From: Lujinxingia vulgaris
GTDB taxonomy: Bacteria > Myxococcota_A > Bradymonadia > Bradymonadales > Bradymonadaceae
Length of the DNA stretch: 64,000 bases
Assembly: GCF_007997005.1 (NCBI RefSeq)
Contig: NZ_VOSL01000053.1
Location: forward strand, 81,671-145,670
Direction: 5' to 3'
In this document: in pieces, positions 1-7,769 of the stretch
How positions within the stretch are numbered: the stretch's first letter is position 1
Layout of the letters: every line of letters starts with the position of its first letter
Made by a program: the position numbers and the translations under genes
Notes under the pieces: generated by a model
What the model was told of the DNA's origin: nothing
The model's input: the letters and a program-made list of their open reading frames with translations, nothing else
Database searches by the model: none

Positions 1-929
1 TAGAAGACGGGGATGTCCAGGCCCTGCGCGGCAAACCAGCGGCCGATGGCGCGCGCCCGGCGCTCCGAGAGCTCCTGGTTGCTCGACGCGTTCCCCACCG
101 TGTCGGTGTACCCGGCGATGTAGAGCTGCATCTGCAGGCCCTTGTCGCGGTGGGCGCGCATGGCCTGCTGCACCCGCTCCAGAGTCTCGGTGAGCTTGGG
201 AAGCTCGGTGTCCTGCCAGGTGTGCTCCCCGCTGTCGAAGACCACGCTCTGGTGGGGGATCTCCACCCAGAAAGGCTCCAGGATGAAGGACTCCCAGAAC
301 CCCTCGGTGTCGTGCACGGCCACGCGCAGCGCGGCCAGATCGCCTTCGGGGACCTCAAAACGAAGCTCGATGTCGCCGCTGGCCCCCCGATGCTGCGAGG
401 TGTGCGTGCCCAGGGGGCGGTTGTTGGCGTCGAAGAACTCGATCTCAACTTTCTCTACCGGGCGGTTGACGTGAATGGGAAGACGCCCCTGGCCGAGCTC
501 CACCTCGTCGGTGTCCACCTCCACCTTGAGCGCCTCGGTGTAGGCCACATCAAAGGTAAGCTCAAACTCCACCGGCTCCCCGTCGATGTCGGTTGCGCGC
601 AGGGTGACGGTGTAATCAAAGGTTCCCGGGGGTTGCTCGATGATCACCTCTTTGACCTCACCGCGCTCCAGGCTCCCCAGCCGCCGGGTCGTGGTGTGGC
701 CGTCGGAGCGCTTAAACGTCAGCTCGGCGTCCTTCAGCGCCGCTGGCGAGCGCAGCGTGAGCGAGGGCTGGCCCTGGCCGACCTGCACGCGGTTGTTGAC
801 GCGGTACTCAAAGTCCTGGGCGCTCACCGGAGATGCGCTCAGCGCGAGCATCAGCAGAGAGGCCCCGCTCCAGTGTGCGAGAGTGCGCAGGTTTCTTTTC
901 GTGAGGGAGGGCAGAGTCAAACACTTCAT
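1..929 (-). CDS. OmpA-family C-terminal domain exported protein (partial)
   Basis: The reading frame is open to the window edge, so the C-terminus is missing; about 309 residues are visible. The ATG at 929 is followed by a basic start and the hydrophobic stretch GASLLMLALSASPVSA, a likely Sec signal peptide cleaved before QDFEY. Residues from about 35 to 230 look beta-rich, with several charged repeats of the immunoglobulin-like type. The last 70 residues contain IAGYTDTVGN and NQELSERRARAIGRW, the peptidoglycan-binding OmpA/MotB signature. In this family the domain anchors an outer-membrane or periplasmic protein to the cell wall. The next gene, the Nudix hydrolase, is divergent. The role of the N-terminal half is unknown. 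Confidence 0.85.
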   Translation of the reverse strand, partial: MKCLTLPSLTKRNLRTLAHWSGASLLMLALSASPVSAQDFEYRVNNRVQVGQGQPSLTLRSPAALKDAELTFKRSDGHTTTRRLGSLERGEVKEVIIEQPPGTFDYTVTLRATDIDGEPVEFELTFDVAYTEALKVEVDTDEVELGQGRLPIHVNRPVEKVEIEFFDANNRPLGTHTSQHRGASGDIELRFEVPEGDLAALRVAVHDTEGFWESFILEPFWVEIPHQSVVFDSGEHTWQDTELPKLTETLERVQQAMRAHRDKGLQMQLYIAGYTDTVGNASSNQELSERRARAIGRWFAAQGLDIPVF

Positions 930-1054
930 CGTCGGGCGCCGGGGAAAAGGGGGGGGCCGATGGCCGGTGCGTCGTACTGTGGTATACGACGTGGCGAGGC
1001 GTCGATTCAATGCGAGTCGACGCCAGACGTCCAGGTGAAGCGAGGAGAAGCGCG

Positions 1055-2002
1055 ATGGAGGAGGCAGTCAAGGTCCGCGATGCGGCCACGGTGATGCTGG
1101 TGCGCGAAGGCGCGCAGGGGCTTGAGGTGCTCCTGATGCGCCGCGCCAGCGGGCATGCGTTCATGGCCGATCGCTGGGTGTTTCCGGGCGGTCGGGTCGA
1201 CGCGCGCGATGCCGATGCGGCGCTGGAGGGGGCGTTGTCTCAACCTTTTGAGGCGGCCGAGGGGCTGGCGGACGACGAAGATGCCGCGCGCGCCATCCTC
1301 ATCGCCGCGCTGCGCGAGGTCTTTGAAGAGACGGGGATGATGCTGGCCACGCTCGCGGACGCCGCTGACGATGACGCGAGCCTCGCCGCGATCTTTGGGG
1401 CCGAGCCGGAGCGCTGGCAGCGGTGGCGTCGAAAGCTCGACACGGGGAGTGCCTCGATGGTGGCGTTTTTAAACGCGCTTGAAGAGGTTGCTGGCCAGCC
1501 CGTACGCCTGAACGCCGCCGGGCTTCATTATTACGCGCGCTGGATCACGCCGGACTTTGAGTCGCGGCGCTACGATACGCGTTTTTTCGTGGCCCGGGCG
1601 CCGGCTGGCCAGACGGTCCAGGTCGACGCGCGCGAGCTTGTGGAGAGCCGCTGGATTGGCCCCACCGAAGCCATCGAGGCGTACCGCAAGGGGGCGATCT
1701 TGCTCGCGCCGCCGACCCTCTGCGTGCTCGAAGATCTTCGGCGTTTTGAGGCCCCCGGCGACCTTGCGCGTCTCTTTGCAGATATCGAAAAAGCCTCGAT
1801 CGACCCCGTCCTGCCTCAACTTCTCGATAAGGCACCCGAGGGCGATGAGGCCGTGCTGGTGCTCCCCGGTGACGCGGCCTACCGCGAGGAGCGGGTCGAT
1901 GTGGAGGCGGCGCGCTGCCCCCCTGGCCGCACCCTGCAGGAGCGCAGCGGGGTGACCCGGGTGGTGCGCCGCGACGGTCAGTGGTGGACCGAGCGGCGCT
2001 GA
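1055..2002 (+). CDS. Nudix hydrolase with interrupted Nudix box (NUDT19-like)
   Basis: This 315-residue protein should hydrolyse a nucleoside diphosphate linked to another moiety; relatives with this layout act on CoA derivatives. The Nudix box is split: WVFPGGRVDARDAD begins it and REVFEETGMML ends it, with about 30 inserted residues between the GG and the catalytic REVFEE helix. Such an insertion is typical of the NUDT19/RP2 group. I chose the ATG at 1055 because GAGGAG lies just upstream; an in-frame ATG at 1010 lacks a comparable site. The gene stands alone, divergent from the OmpA-domain gene and convergent with the MscS gene. Substrate is inferred from family architecture only. Confidence 0.85.
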   Translation: MEEAVKVRDAATVMLVREGAQGLEVLLMRRASGHAFMADRWVFPGGRVDARDADAALEGALSQPFEAAEGLADDEDAARAILIAALREVFEETGMMLATLADAADDDASLAAIFGAEPERWQRWRRKLDTGSASMVAFLNALEEVAGQPVRLNAAGLHYYARWITPDFESRRYDTRFFVARAPAGQTVQVDARELVESRWIGPTEAIEAYRKGAILLAPPTLCVLEDLRRFEAPGDLARLFADIEKASIDPVLPQLLDKAPEGDEAVLVLPGDAAYREERVDVEAARCPPGRTLQERSGVTRVVRRDGQWWTERR

Positions 2003-2029
2003 GGCAACTCCCGGAGGGGAGGGTGGATA

Positions 2030-3337
2030 TCAGGGGGAGGCCGTCGCGCCGGCCTTCGAGGCCTCCGGGGTGGGGAGCTGGCGCAGGGGCTGAAGCGCCT
2101 CGGTGGTGCGACTGATGTCGGCGCCGGAGGGGGCCTGAAACGCGCGCAGCCCGAAGCGGGGAAGCGACGCCAGGATATGATCAAACACATCGCCCTGGAT
2201 GGCCTCGTATTCGGCCCACACCGTGGTGTTGGTAAAGACGTAGATCTGCAGCGGCAGCCCCTGGGGGGTGGGCTCGAGCTGGCGAACCATGAAGGTCATA
2301 TCTTTATGAATGCCCGGATGTTCGCGCAGGTACAGGCCGATGTAGGCGCGCAGGGTGCCGATGTTGGTGAGCCGGCGTCGGTTGATGCCCTCAGTGGCGA
2401 ACTCTTCGGAGAGCGCGCTCTCGTTATGCTCGCGGATCTCTTTGAGCTTCTGATCCAGGTAGGGGCGCAGCACCCGGATGGTGCGCAGGCCGGCGATGTC
2501 CTCGTCGCTCAAAAAACGCACCGAGCCCAGGTCCAGGTGAATCGCGCGCATGATGCGCCGGCCGCCGCTCAGCTGCATGCCGCGCCAGTTTTTAAAGGAG
2601 TGCTCCAGAAACTTATGGGTGGGGATGATCGTCAGCGTGCGGTCCCAGTTCTGCACCGTGACCACGTTGAGCGCGATGTCGGTGACGTCGCCGTCGGCGT
2701 TGAACTGGGGCATCTCGATCCAGTCGCCCACGCGTAGAAGATCGTTCTGGGTGAGCTGAATGCCCGCCACAAGGCTTAAGAGGCTGTCGCGGAAGACCAG
2801 CAAAATCACCGCCGTCATCGCCCCCAGACCGCTCAGGAGGATCAGCGGGGAGCGATCGAGCAAAAACGAGACGATCAGGATGCCCGCCACACAGTAGACG
2901 AGCACCTGCACCACCTGCAGGTACCCTTTGATGGGGCGGTCGCGGTTGACCGAGAAGCGCCGGTGCAGCTCGTTGAAGGTCGAGAGCAGCGCGCTGATGC
3001 TGCGGGCGATCGCCACGATCACAAGGCATAAGCAGATCAGCCGGATGGCCTCGCTCAAGCCCGCGGGAAGATGCGGCACCCAGGTGATGCCCAGCTGCAG
3101 GGTGAGCAGGGAGGGGAGCGCGGCCAGGCGGTGCAAGACCTTCTGCTCCACCAGGATGTCATCCCAGGCGATCGAGCTCTTGCTGGCAAAGCTGAGCAGC
3201 GCCGGCAGCGCGATGCGCCGCGTGATCAGCGTGACGATCGCCAGCGCCAGCAGAAGCGCGCCCAGCCCAAAACCCAGCGCGTAGAGCGCGGAAGGATCAA
3301 AGGCGGCAAGCCAGTCTTTGAAGGGGAGAACGTCCAT
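2030..3337 (-). CDS. Mechanosensitive ion channel, MscS family (YbdG/MscM-like)
   Basis: A 435-residue inner-membrane channel of the MscS superfamily, which opens under membrane tension to release solutes on osmotic downshock. About five hydrophobic segments fill residues 15-190. The pore-lining and beta-domain signature follows as RDSLLSLVAGIQLTQNDLL and then VGDWIEMP, with NWRGMQLSGGRRIMRAI matching the YbdG/MscM branch rather than the short MscS. The ATG at 3337 has AGGAG about 8 bases upstream. It is the last of four closely spaced leftward genes (Tat protein, GMC oxidoreductase, Rieske protein, this one; gaps of 34, 50 and 52 bases), so co-transcription is likely even though the functions do not obviously match. 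Confidence 0.9.
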   Translation of the reverse strand: MDVLPFKDWLAAFDPSALYALGFGLGALLLALAIVTLITRRIALPALLSFASKSSIAWDDILVEQKVLHRLAALPSLLTLQLGITWVPHLPAGLSEAIRLICLCLVIVAIARSISALLSTFNELHRRFSVNRDRPIKGYLQVVQVLVYCVAGILIVSFLLDRSPLILLSGLGAMTAVILLVFRDSLLSLVAGIQLTQNDLLRVGDWIEMPQFNADGDVTDIALNVVTVQNWDRTLTIIPTHKFLEHSFKNWRGMQLSGGRRIMRAIHLDLGSVRFLSDEDIAGLRTIRVLRPYLDQKLKEIREHNESALSEEFATEGINRRRLTNIGTLRAYIGLYLREHPGIHKDMTFMVRQLEPTPQGLPLQIYVFTNTTVWAEYEAIQGDVFDHILASLPRFGLRAFQAPSGADISRTTEALQPLRQLPTPEASKAGATASP

Positions 3338-3389
3338 ACGAAGCTCCTGAAAGATGCAGGGGCCCCGGGCAGACGTGATGACAGGCGGA

Positions 3390-3767
3390 CTAAAAGAGCC
3401 CGGAGCGCTTCACGATAACCAGGCCCGCGGTGGGGCCTTCGCGGATCTGAAAGCGGGTGAGGTGTTGGCCCTCACAGAGGCCTGTGTGGCACAGTCCGGA
3501 GCGCGGGTCAAAGCGAGCGCCGTGCATCGCGCAGACCACCGAGGCGTCACGTGGATCAAAGAGTCGGGAGGGATCCTCGCCAAGGGGCACGCCCCAGTGC
3601 GGGCAGTGATCGTCGAAGGCCACCAGGGTGTGGTCATCGACGCGCATCAGCACGCCGCGGCCGGCCCGGCCGGAGGTGTCGGTGTAGGCGAAGTGGCAGG
3701 CGTCGCCAGGCTCCTGGAGCGGCCGGCTGTCGACGATGGCCAGGGCGTCGGCTGGTGGGGTGGGCAT
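3390..3767 (-). CDS. Rieske [2Fe-2S] ferredoxin-type protein
   Basis: A 125-residue protein built around a single Rieske domain. The two cluster-binding boxes are visible as DDHCPHWGVPL (C-x-H) and VVCAMHGARFD (C-x2-H), spaced as expected for two Cys and two His ligands. It has no signal peptide or membrane segment, so it is probably a soluble electron carrier. It lies between a GMC oxidoreductase gene and an MscS gene with gaps near 50 bases, and may pass electrons to or from the GMC enzyme, although that link is inferred from position only. No strong ribosome binding site precedes the ATG at 3767. Confidence 0.88.
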   Translation of the reverse strand: MPTPPADALAIVDSRPLQEPGDACHFAYTDTSGRAGRGVLMRVDDHTLVAFDDHCPHWGVPLGEDPSRLFDPRDASVVCAMHGARFDPRSGLCHTGLCEGQHLTRFQIREGPTAGLVIVKRSGLF

Positions 3768-3817
3768 GGTGAGGGTTTGGGGAAAAAAGTCGAGGAAGTT
3801 GGCTCAGGCTGCGGCGA

Positions 3818-5392
3818 TCAGGCCTCTGCGATGGCCCGGCTCAGCGCCAGGGCCTGGGCCATGATCGTGACCTGGGGGTTGGCGCCCAGCGCGCTGGGAA
3901 AGAGCGAGGAGTCGACGATGTAGAGGCCCTCGTGGTCGTAGGTGCGACCATCCTGCACACGCGCCACGCAGAGCTCCGGGTCATCGCCGATGCGGCAGGT
4001 GCCCATCGGGTGGCTCGCGTAGAGCGAGAGATCGCCCGGGGTGTGATGGATGCGCACGTGATCGTGGGCCGCGTTCACGCTCTCAAAAAAGCGGCTCTTT
4101 CGCACCATCGGCATCACGCGTCGCGACCCGGCCTCAAAGAACATCTCCACCAGAGTGTGCAGCCCGGCGGTGAGCTTTTTCTGGTCCTCTCGCTCAAGCC
4201 TGTAGCGCACCTTTGCACGCTGATCCTTGCCCGGGCTGACCTGCCCCGAGGAGCTGTCGCGGATGAGCAGCCCGCAGGCGGCCATGTGGCGAAACTCTCT
4301 TAGAAACTCCGCGCTCACATCGACGCCGGCGCGCGCCGCCTGGCTCAAAAAGACGTCGGGGGAGGCCGAGAAGGTCTCCAGCAAGATCTCCGGGTCGTCG
4401 GGGTGGTGGGCATAGTACCCCTGGGTGGCGCCGGCCCACAGGCGGATGGGGGCGTCAAATTTTGCGAGCACGGCGACCGTGGGGTGCACGCGCAGGTTCA
4501 GACCGACCTGACCGCTGGAGTTGGCCAGCCCCTGATTCAGTAACAAAATCGGGGTGTTGACCGCGCCGGCAGCCAGCAGAGTGCGATCGGCCTCAATGGT
4601 GTGCTCCACGCGCACCTGGCGAGTCTCGGGATGACGCGTGTGGGCGATGAGCCCGGTGACGCGGCCCTGCGCGTTGAGCGTGAGACGTTCGCAGCGGGTG
4701 TCGGCAAAAAGCCGCGCGTTGTGGCGTAGCGCGCGGGGAAGCCAGGTGATGTCGGCGGTGGCTTTGCCGCCGGTGGGGCAGCCGGTCTGGCAGGTGCCGC
4801 AGCCCACACACCCCGGGGCGTTTCGGGGCATAAACGCATGCTCAAGGCCCAGCTGACTAAAACCGCGCTGCGCCACCCGGGCGTTCTCACCCGCAAGCGC
4901 GGCGGGGGTGGGTGCCGCGCCGATGACCTCCTCGACCTCCGAGAAGAGCCGATCGCGGCGCTCCGACCTAAAATGGGCAAGCCCCCACTGCTCGACCCAC
5001 TCCTCAAGCACCGCGTCCGGCGCCCTGAAGCAAATCGCCGAGTTCACCAGCGTTCCCCCTCCCACCCCGCGCCCGCTGGCCAGGGGAATGAAGGCGTTTC
5101 CCTGCATCACGCGCGTGCCCTGCTCCTGCATCAGGTGTTTGGCCGCCCAGCTCTGTTTTCGCTTAAAGCTGTGGCGAGGCCAGAAGCGTCCTTCATCGAC
5201 GATGAGCACGCTCAAGCCCGCTGCGGCCAGCGTCGCCGCACAGACCAGCCCGCCGGGCCCCGCGCCCACGATGGCCACGTCGACCTTATGATGTTGCTTC
5301 TGCGGCGCCTGCTGCGCCTCGAAGGTCGCGTAGGTCTGCAGCTGCGCTCCCACATGATCTTCGGCGGAGTAGTCCAGGATGGTCTCGCTCAT
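3818..5392 (-). CDS. GMC-family FAD oxidoreductase with ferredoxin-like Cys motif
   Basis: A 524-residue flavoenzyme of the glucose-methanol-choline family, expected to oxidise an alcohol or sterol-like substrate. The FAD-binding motif VAIVGAGPGGLVCAATLAAA is at residues 39-58. The C-terminal GMC signature, with HPMGTCRIG and then GLYIVDSSLFPSALGANP, carries the catalytic His region and the FAD-contacting end. The insert CVGCGTCQTGCP has the spacing C-x2-C-x2-C-x3-C-P of a [4Fe-4S] ferredoxin site; similar inserts are known in bacterial cholesterol-oxidase-like GMC enzymes. It sits 34 bases after a Tat-exported gluconate-dehydrogenase-subunit-3-like gene and upstream of a Rieske gene, suggesting one redox module. 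Confidence 0.9.
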   Translation of the reverse strand: MSETILDYSAEDHVGAQLQTYATFEAQQAPQKQHHKVDVAIVGAGPGGLVCAATLAAAGLSVLIVDEGRFWPRHSFKRKQSWAAKHLMQEQGTRVMQGNAFIPLASGRGVGGGTLVNSAICFRAPDAVLEEWVEQWGLAHFRSERRDRLFSEVEEVIGAAPTPAALAGENARVAQRGFSQLGLEHAFMPRNAPGCVGCGTCQTGCPTGGKATADITWLPRALRHNARLFADTRCERLTLNAQGRVTGLIAHTRHPETRQVRVEHTIEADRTLLAAGAVNTPILLLNQGLANSSGQVGLNLRVHPTVAVLAKFDAPIRLWAGATQGYYAHHPDDPEILLETFSASPDVFLSQAARAGVDVSAEFLREFRHMAACGLLIRDSSSGQVSPGKDQRAKVRYRLEREDQKKLTAGLHTLVEMFFEAGSRRVMPMVRKSRFFESVNAAHDHVRIHHTPGDLSLYASHPMGTCRIGDDPELCVARVQDGRTYDHEGLYIVDSSLFPSALGANPQVTIMAQALALSRAIAEA

Positions 5393-5426
5393 CGTCGCGC
5401 TCGCTGGCCGGTGAGGTCGTGAAGGG

Positions 5427-5951
5427 TCATTCCCAGTCCCCGCAGGTGTAGTCGATGCCGGCCGCGCGAATCACCTCGGGGGCCTCGCAGTAGCCCATGG
5501 CAAAGATCATCTTCAGCGCCTTAAAGGCGTCCTGGCGCGCGCCAAAGCTGGAGGTGTCCCAGGCTCGCAAAATCGCCTGACGCTGGCGGCGGCTTCGCTC
5601 CGAAAAAGCCCGCGGTGGGAGCGTGGCCAGTCGTCCGAAGTCGTCGATGGCGTGAAGCAGAAGTCGCAACAGGTCGGCGGTGTCTTCGGGGATGGCGCTC
5701 AGATAATCATCGACGGCCTCGACCACCCCGACCTCATTGCCCGGGGGCATCCCCAGGTGGTCGCCCGGGTAGAGGGCGTCGCAGATGGCGCGGCAGATCT
5801 CGACCTCGCGCGCGCTCAGCGCGGCCGTCGACGGGGACGCCGGCTGGTCGTACCAGCTTAAGCCCACGCGAGCGGTGCCCCCTGCCAGCGCCAGCGCCGG
5901 AAGCGCCAGCGCGCTGACTTTCAAAAAGGTTCGCCGTCGCATGGGGTCCAT
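5427..5951 (-). CDS. Tat-signal protein, gluconate 2-dehydrogenase subunit 3-like
   Basis: About 174 residues from the ATG at 5951. The N-terminus has the twin-arginine motif RRRTFLK followed by a hydrophobic run ending near LALAGG, so export by Tat to the periplasm is likely. The remainder, with the segment REVEICRAICDALYPGDH and an acidic helical body, fits the small subunit-3 family found beside GMC dehydrogenases, where it helps export or assemble the large flavoprotein subunit. The GMC gene follows after 34 bases, in keeping with that pairing. A longer frame reaches back to 6008, but the extra residues would precede the Tat motif and lack a ribosome binding site. Confidence 0.8.
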   Translation of the reverse strand: MDPMRRRTFLKVSALALPALALAGGTARVGLSWYDQPASPSTAALSAREVEICRAICDALYPGDHLGMPPGNEVGVVEAVDDYLSAIPEDTADLLRLLLHAIDDFGRLATLPPRAFSERSRRQRQAILRAWDTSSFGARQDAFKALKMIFAMGYCEAPEVIRAAGIDYTCGDWE

Positions 5952-6261
5952 CGTTTCTCGGCCTTCGCGTGTGCCCGTCGCCGGGAGAAAAAGCCCTGTG
6001 GAAACCATTGGAAAAGGGTGTGCACCACCCCGGCGCCAGAACGCGTAACGTCTCTCAGAGAAAGAGGATAACGCGTCGCGCCGTCAAAGCGTAGCAAAAA
6101 CCGACCGGCGAGTTGGTTTTGGGTGAAACGCAACGCTGCGGGGGAGGATTCCCGGCGCCTTCAAAACACCGCGCTGGGAACATATTGAGCTGGCAAGAAT
6201 GAAAACGCGGCGAGGGTGGCGAGGGCGCGATGGCTGGCAAGGTGAGGCGACGTTTCGATGT
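5952..6261. other. Intergenic region between two leftward genes
   Basis: About 310 bases with no convincing gene. It must hold the promoter of the Tat/GMC/Rieske set. I see no clear terminator hairpin with a T-run or recognisable operator. Confidence 0.5.
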
Positions 6262-6933
6262 TTAGATCAGGATCGCGTGGTTGAGCACGCCGACGCCCAC
6301 ACCCAGCACGATCGCGTTGAGGGCGACCAGGCGATGGCTGACCCCGGCCTCGTGAAGCGCGGCCAGCACCAGAGTGCTGGCGAGCAGCTCGGAGAGCAGC
6401 CCGTTGCGAAGCAGCCCGGAGGTCTGCGGGTGCATCAGAAAGGCCGCCGGGGGCAAAAGGCTGAGCATGGCGACGAGGATCGCGCGAAGCTGCACGGGCA
6501 GAGTTTTGAAAAGATGCTGCTGGACTGTGCCCTGCCAGAAGAGGGCGGCCAGCGCCAGCCCCAGGCCCAGCATCAGGCCGAGTGTTGCGCTGTCGGTGAG
6601 CCAGGTCACCGGGCGAAAGCGCGCCGGGGTGTTGACAAAAGACATCACGCCCAGGATCAGCGGGACGATCAGCGCGGCGAAGAGCGGACGATATGCGGGC
6701 GGCAGCGCCGCATCGTCACGGGCCTGGCCCGGCTGCACGCCGCCAACCAGAAAAGCCAGTGCGGCGAGTGTGGCCGGGGCGAAGAACCAGGCGCCGGCGG
6801 CGACCTGCACTTGAGCGTTGGCCAGCGCCACAAGGGGCGGCGTCAGCAGTAGATGCGCGGCGGCCAGCCCGATCGAGGCCGCCAGCGCCAGGGGCAGGAG
6901 CAAGCGTGTGGGGGCGGGTGAAGTCTCAGTCAT
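6262..6933 (-). CDS. Polytopic membrane protein of unknown function
   Basis: A 223-residue, strongly hydrophobic protein with about six membrane segments, for example LLLPLALAASIGLAAAHLLL near the start, ATLGLMLGLGLALAALFW in the middle and VALNAIVLGVGVGVLNHAIL at the end. Loops are short and slightly charged. No catalytic motif, metal site or transporter signature stands out, so I assign no function. It is divergent from the coiled-coil protein gene at 7014. It is real by codon pattern (GC-rich third positions) and by its consistent membrane topology. Confidence 0.7.
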   Translation of the reverse strand: MTETSPAPTRLLLPLALAASIGLAAAHLLLTPPLVALANAQVQVAAGAWFFAPATLAALAFLVGGVQPGQARDDAALPPAYRPLFAALIVPLILGVMSFVNTPARFRPVTWLTDSATLGLMLGLGLALAALFWQGTVQQHLFKTLPVQLRAILVAMLSLLPPAAFLMHPQTSGLLRNGLLSELLASTLVLAALHEAGVSHRLVALNAIVLGVGVGVLNHAILI

Positions 6934-7013
6934 GGGGGGCCTGCTTTACCCGGAGGAAGTCGGGGGCATATTTGAGGGGTGGGGACGACAAGGGTCTTTG
7001 ACGAGGTGCGATC

Positions 7014-7679
7014 ATGATCAGCCCGAATTGGCTTGTCCAGTCCAGCGCGATCGGTGCCGTCGGTATCCTGGCGTTGGGCATGGGGATGTGGGGAGCAGGG
7101 ATGTGGGAGAGTGGGGAGCAAGGGGGGCGGGAAGTCCGCTCACCAGGCTCCACGCAGGTGATCTGGGTGCACGGGGAGCGCGGCCTGCGAGCCGCCGGCA
7201 CCATCCGCTACACCGAGGGCGTTGCCACTGAGTCGCGCGCCGAGCGCGCTCGCCGGCTGCTCGCTGAACGCCACGCCAAACAGGAAGCGGAGCGGCGCGC
7301 GAAGGTGGTCGCACAGCGCGCCTTTGAAGCCAGCCGCCAGGCCGCAAGACACGCAGCCTACCACGGCACGCACTCCGGCGGCGATGAGGAGCCCCTCGGC
7401 TGGGCCGAGCGCCGCGCGGCGCGCCAGGCCGAGCTGGCCGCGCGAGAGGCGCGTGCACAGAAGATGCGCACCCACCTCTTTGAGCTCTATGTCGGACCGC
7501 AATGCGTCGATGAGCGCTATGAGCCGGCTGAGCCGCCGGCGCATGACGAGCGCTCCGACGACGATCCCGACGCCTTCTTGCAGCCCGCGTCGCAGGAGGC
7601 CACCGAGGTCACCCGCCAGAAGGTCGAAGATAGCCTGGAGCGCGCCCTCGAGGAGATGCAGCGGGCGTTTACACCCTGA
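7014..7679 (+). CDS. Membrane-anchored Ala/Arg/Glu-rich coiled-coil protein
   Basis: A 221-residue protein not recognised as a family member. Residues 9-30 are hydrophobic (SAIGAVGILALGMGMWGAGM), giving a single N-terminal anchor. Residues 75-150 are a charged, Ala/Arg/Glu-rich stretch with repeats such as RRLLAERHAKQEAERRAKV and ERRAARQAELAAREARAQK that should form a long helix or coiled coil. The C-terminal part is acidic and ends in another helix (VEDSLERALEEMQRAF). GAGGTG stands upstream of the ATG at 7014. The gene is followed by the strong hairpin at 7714-7739. Confidence 0.65.
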   Translation: MISPNWLVQSSAIGAVGILALGMGMWGAGMWESGEQGGREVRSPGSTQVIWVHGERGLRAAGTIRYTEGVATESRAERARRLLAERHAKQEAERRAKVVAQRAFEASRQAARHAAYHGTHSGGDEEPLGWAERRAARQAELAAREARAQKMRTHLFELYVGPQCVDERYEPAEPPAHDERSDDDPDAFLQPASQEATEVTRQKVEDSLERALEEMQRAFTP

Positions 7680-7705
7680 GACCCGCGCGCCGAGGGTCCG
7701 CCCTA

Positions 7706-7739
7706 AACAAAAACCCCCGCGGACCGGGGTCCGCGGGGG
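7706..7739 (-). terminator. Intrinsic terminator, mainly for the leftward VWA lipoprotein gene
   Basis: An 11-bp perfect GC-rich stem (CCCCCGCGGAC at 7714-7724 with GTCCGCGGGGG at 7729-7739) encloses a 4-base loop. The run AAACAAAAA to the left becomes a U-tract on the minus-strand transcript. The plus side has no U-tract, so it is a weaker stop for the convergent gene. Confidence 0.85.
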
Positions 7740-7769
7740 CTATGCATCAGGCGTGAGACTTAGCCCGCA

